The translations under genes were made by a program, and so were the position numbers. Shown in pieces: positions 8,201-8,245 of a stretch of DNA of 8,245 bases; position 1 is the stretch's first letter, and the number at the start of each line of letters is the position of its first letter. The stretch is from Desulfofustis sp. Its GTDB lineage: Bacteria > Desulfobacterota > Desulfobulbia > Desulfobulbales > Desulfocapsaceae. The DNA lies in NCBI GenBank assembly GCA_029287755.1, contig JARFQM010000324.1:1-8245 (forward strand), in the 5' to 3' direction. Under the pieces are notes generated by a model. The model made no database searches. It had not been told where the DNA came from and was given only the letters and a program-made list of their open reading frames with translations.

Positions 8201-8245
8201 CGTCGACGCAGCTGCGCAATCGTCTTCCTGGCCGTTTCACTACGA
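5202..8245 (+). CDS. tamB: TamB-like inner-membrane-anchored periplasmic bridge protein (DUF490 family), partial
   Basis: Partner of TamA: a long beta-helical groove protein (AsmA-like superfamily) fixed in the inner membrane and spanning the periplasm, linked to outer-membrane protein assembly and lipid transport. Translation is open from GTG at 5202 through the window edge, giving 1014 complete codons with no stop. Residues 1-3 (MIK) and Arg4 precede a hydrophobic anchor at about 5-24 (LVLAGMLLLALSAAAAAFLL). The usual N-terminal pattern follows: SAGRLVIGGSQGKILGDWRL, then VSIDRLSCRWQPKRLLD. Next come hundreds of residues of alternating polar and hydrophobic beta-strands. A cysteine pair at 694 and 703 (TCLAGGKNLICAAADWD) resembles one I recall in proteobacterial TamB. 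From about residue 867 (GTLGAPQVAGDVLLQDGEL) the conserved C-terminal TamB domain begins, with ESSDVVFVD at 994-1002; perhaps 200-300 residues lie beyond the window. The GTG start overlaps the tamA stop in GTGA, indicating translational coupling. I found no frameshift or interruption in the visible part. Confidence 0.93.
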   Translation, partial: MIKRLVLAGMLLLALSAAAAAFLLTTSWGLQTVSFIVSNLSAGRLVIGGSQGKILGDWRLEQITVHADGVDVSIDRLSCRWQPKRLLDRVFQAAHLSLENVEIALKEQGDGEPAGGFIPPDITLPLAIIASLEIEHLNVATLGGAQLYTVDSFAAKFSASGNRLEMSDVLFASRYLSGSAEGNLVLSGNWPIELGSRFQASPPGCSAIKGRLAVSQTLVDPRIDLAISAPAPLQLNLGVANVFDDPSFQAVFTGSSVDLGGICDGFPEALADFDFTAGGDLENVTGNLLTTVQLAEGLPVSAQLDFAFDGQALTINQGMLGYGENISAISGALTFAPQLAWDGVVLVDSFSISDLAPVPSTSVDGRIKVSGTFDGEHLAYLAEVEEFEISADEFNLSLTGDLILAGDQQGFEIKSCRIDCGEGRIDLAGELSWSDGVQWRTEVQLDSFDPSEIGSLPEGSVNGSFSSRGRIAGKDIWVETEIASLTGVLSGYELHGGGALVYRDQVLTIAGLSITNGNNRLYATGTVTDEFDLNFVFNGAELELILPQLGGTLDINGVLGGARHNPQVQFTVKGAELQYQDYFAGSVAADIDLAPADMWSRSALWIENLDLAGIRAEELTLKAEGTTASHQLGAKLALERVSLEAEASGSVEGRGWQGEIGGIVLRDSQFGTWRQQQASTLRLATESARLERTCLAGGKNLICAAADWDSSGGWSLALDDLRLALDSLNDWGIIDQKIDGVISANFQAAGLDKSIVSGSGSVRLPELEVDLGPNPYYEQFKWYDTRLSLIIQDEDLKTNFHTRFIDDSRFDGTVTLLGGIGAAEGFAGVPLQGTVEADIKDLDILSVVTSDFLLPEGSLSATLNLDGTLGAPQVAGDVLLQDGELRIPMLGAHLSEVAGTMGFEGRRLVFDLNGRSGSGTVGAAGLFDFGAEPWQGSLAISGVDAELLKRRAITLTADPDLMLKIGPAGGSLVGRVAVSQALIEVEKIDRSASESSDVVFVDAAAQSSSWPFHY

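Overview
This is an ordinary housekeeping and cell-envelope stretch from a Gram-negative bacterium. It holds a LolC/E lipoprotein-release permease (N-terminus only), lysyl-tRNA synthetase (lysS), an RlmD-type 23S rRNA uracil methyltransferase, and the TamA/TamB outer-membrane assembly and inter-membrane bridge pair. LolC/E, TamA and TamB are proteins of double-membrane bacteria. The lysS-lolC order is one I associate with Desulfobacterota/Desulfuromonadia-like bacteria (the former Deltaproteobacteria). That placement is inference from gene order and moderately high G+C, not from a search.

Layout: on the minus strand, reading right to left, come rlmD (3254 to 1920), an intergenic stretch with a good intrinsic terminator (1833-1810) and other small inverted repeats, lysS (1724 to 195), then lolC starting one base after the lysS stop (193 to the window edge). 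On the plus strand, divergent from rlmD across about 214 A/T-rich bases, are tamA (5' end at 3469, TTG start) and tamB (start 5202, open through the right edge). tamA and tamB overlap by 4 bases (GTGA) and are almost certainly one operon. A near-consensus sigma-70 promoter (TTGCAG-18-TATAAT) lies at 3244-3273, partly inside the 5' end of rlmD, and points toward tamAB.

Working together: LolC/E (with LolD, not in the window) extracts lipoproteins from the inner membrane. TamA (outer membrane) and TamB (inner-membrane-anchored, spanning the periplasm) support outer-membrane protein insertion and probably phospholipid movement. LysRS and RlmD serve translation.

I did not find a clearly new system. 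The most notable anomaly is an in-frame TAG at codon 43 of an otherwise well conserved lolC N-terminus. Lesser points are a possible leader or small RNA between rlmD and lysS, and the TTG start without a Shine-Dalgarno sequence on tamA. I saw no tRNA, rRNA, CRISPR array, insertion sequence or prophage signature.
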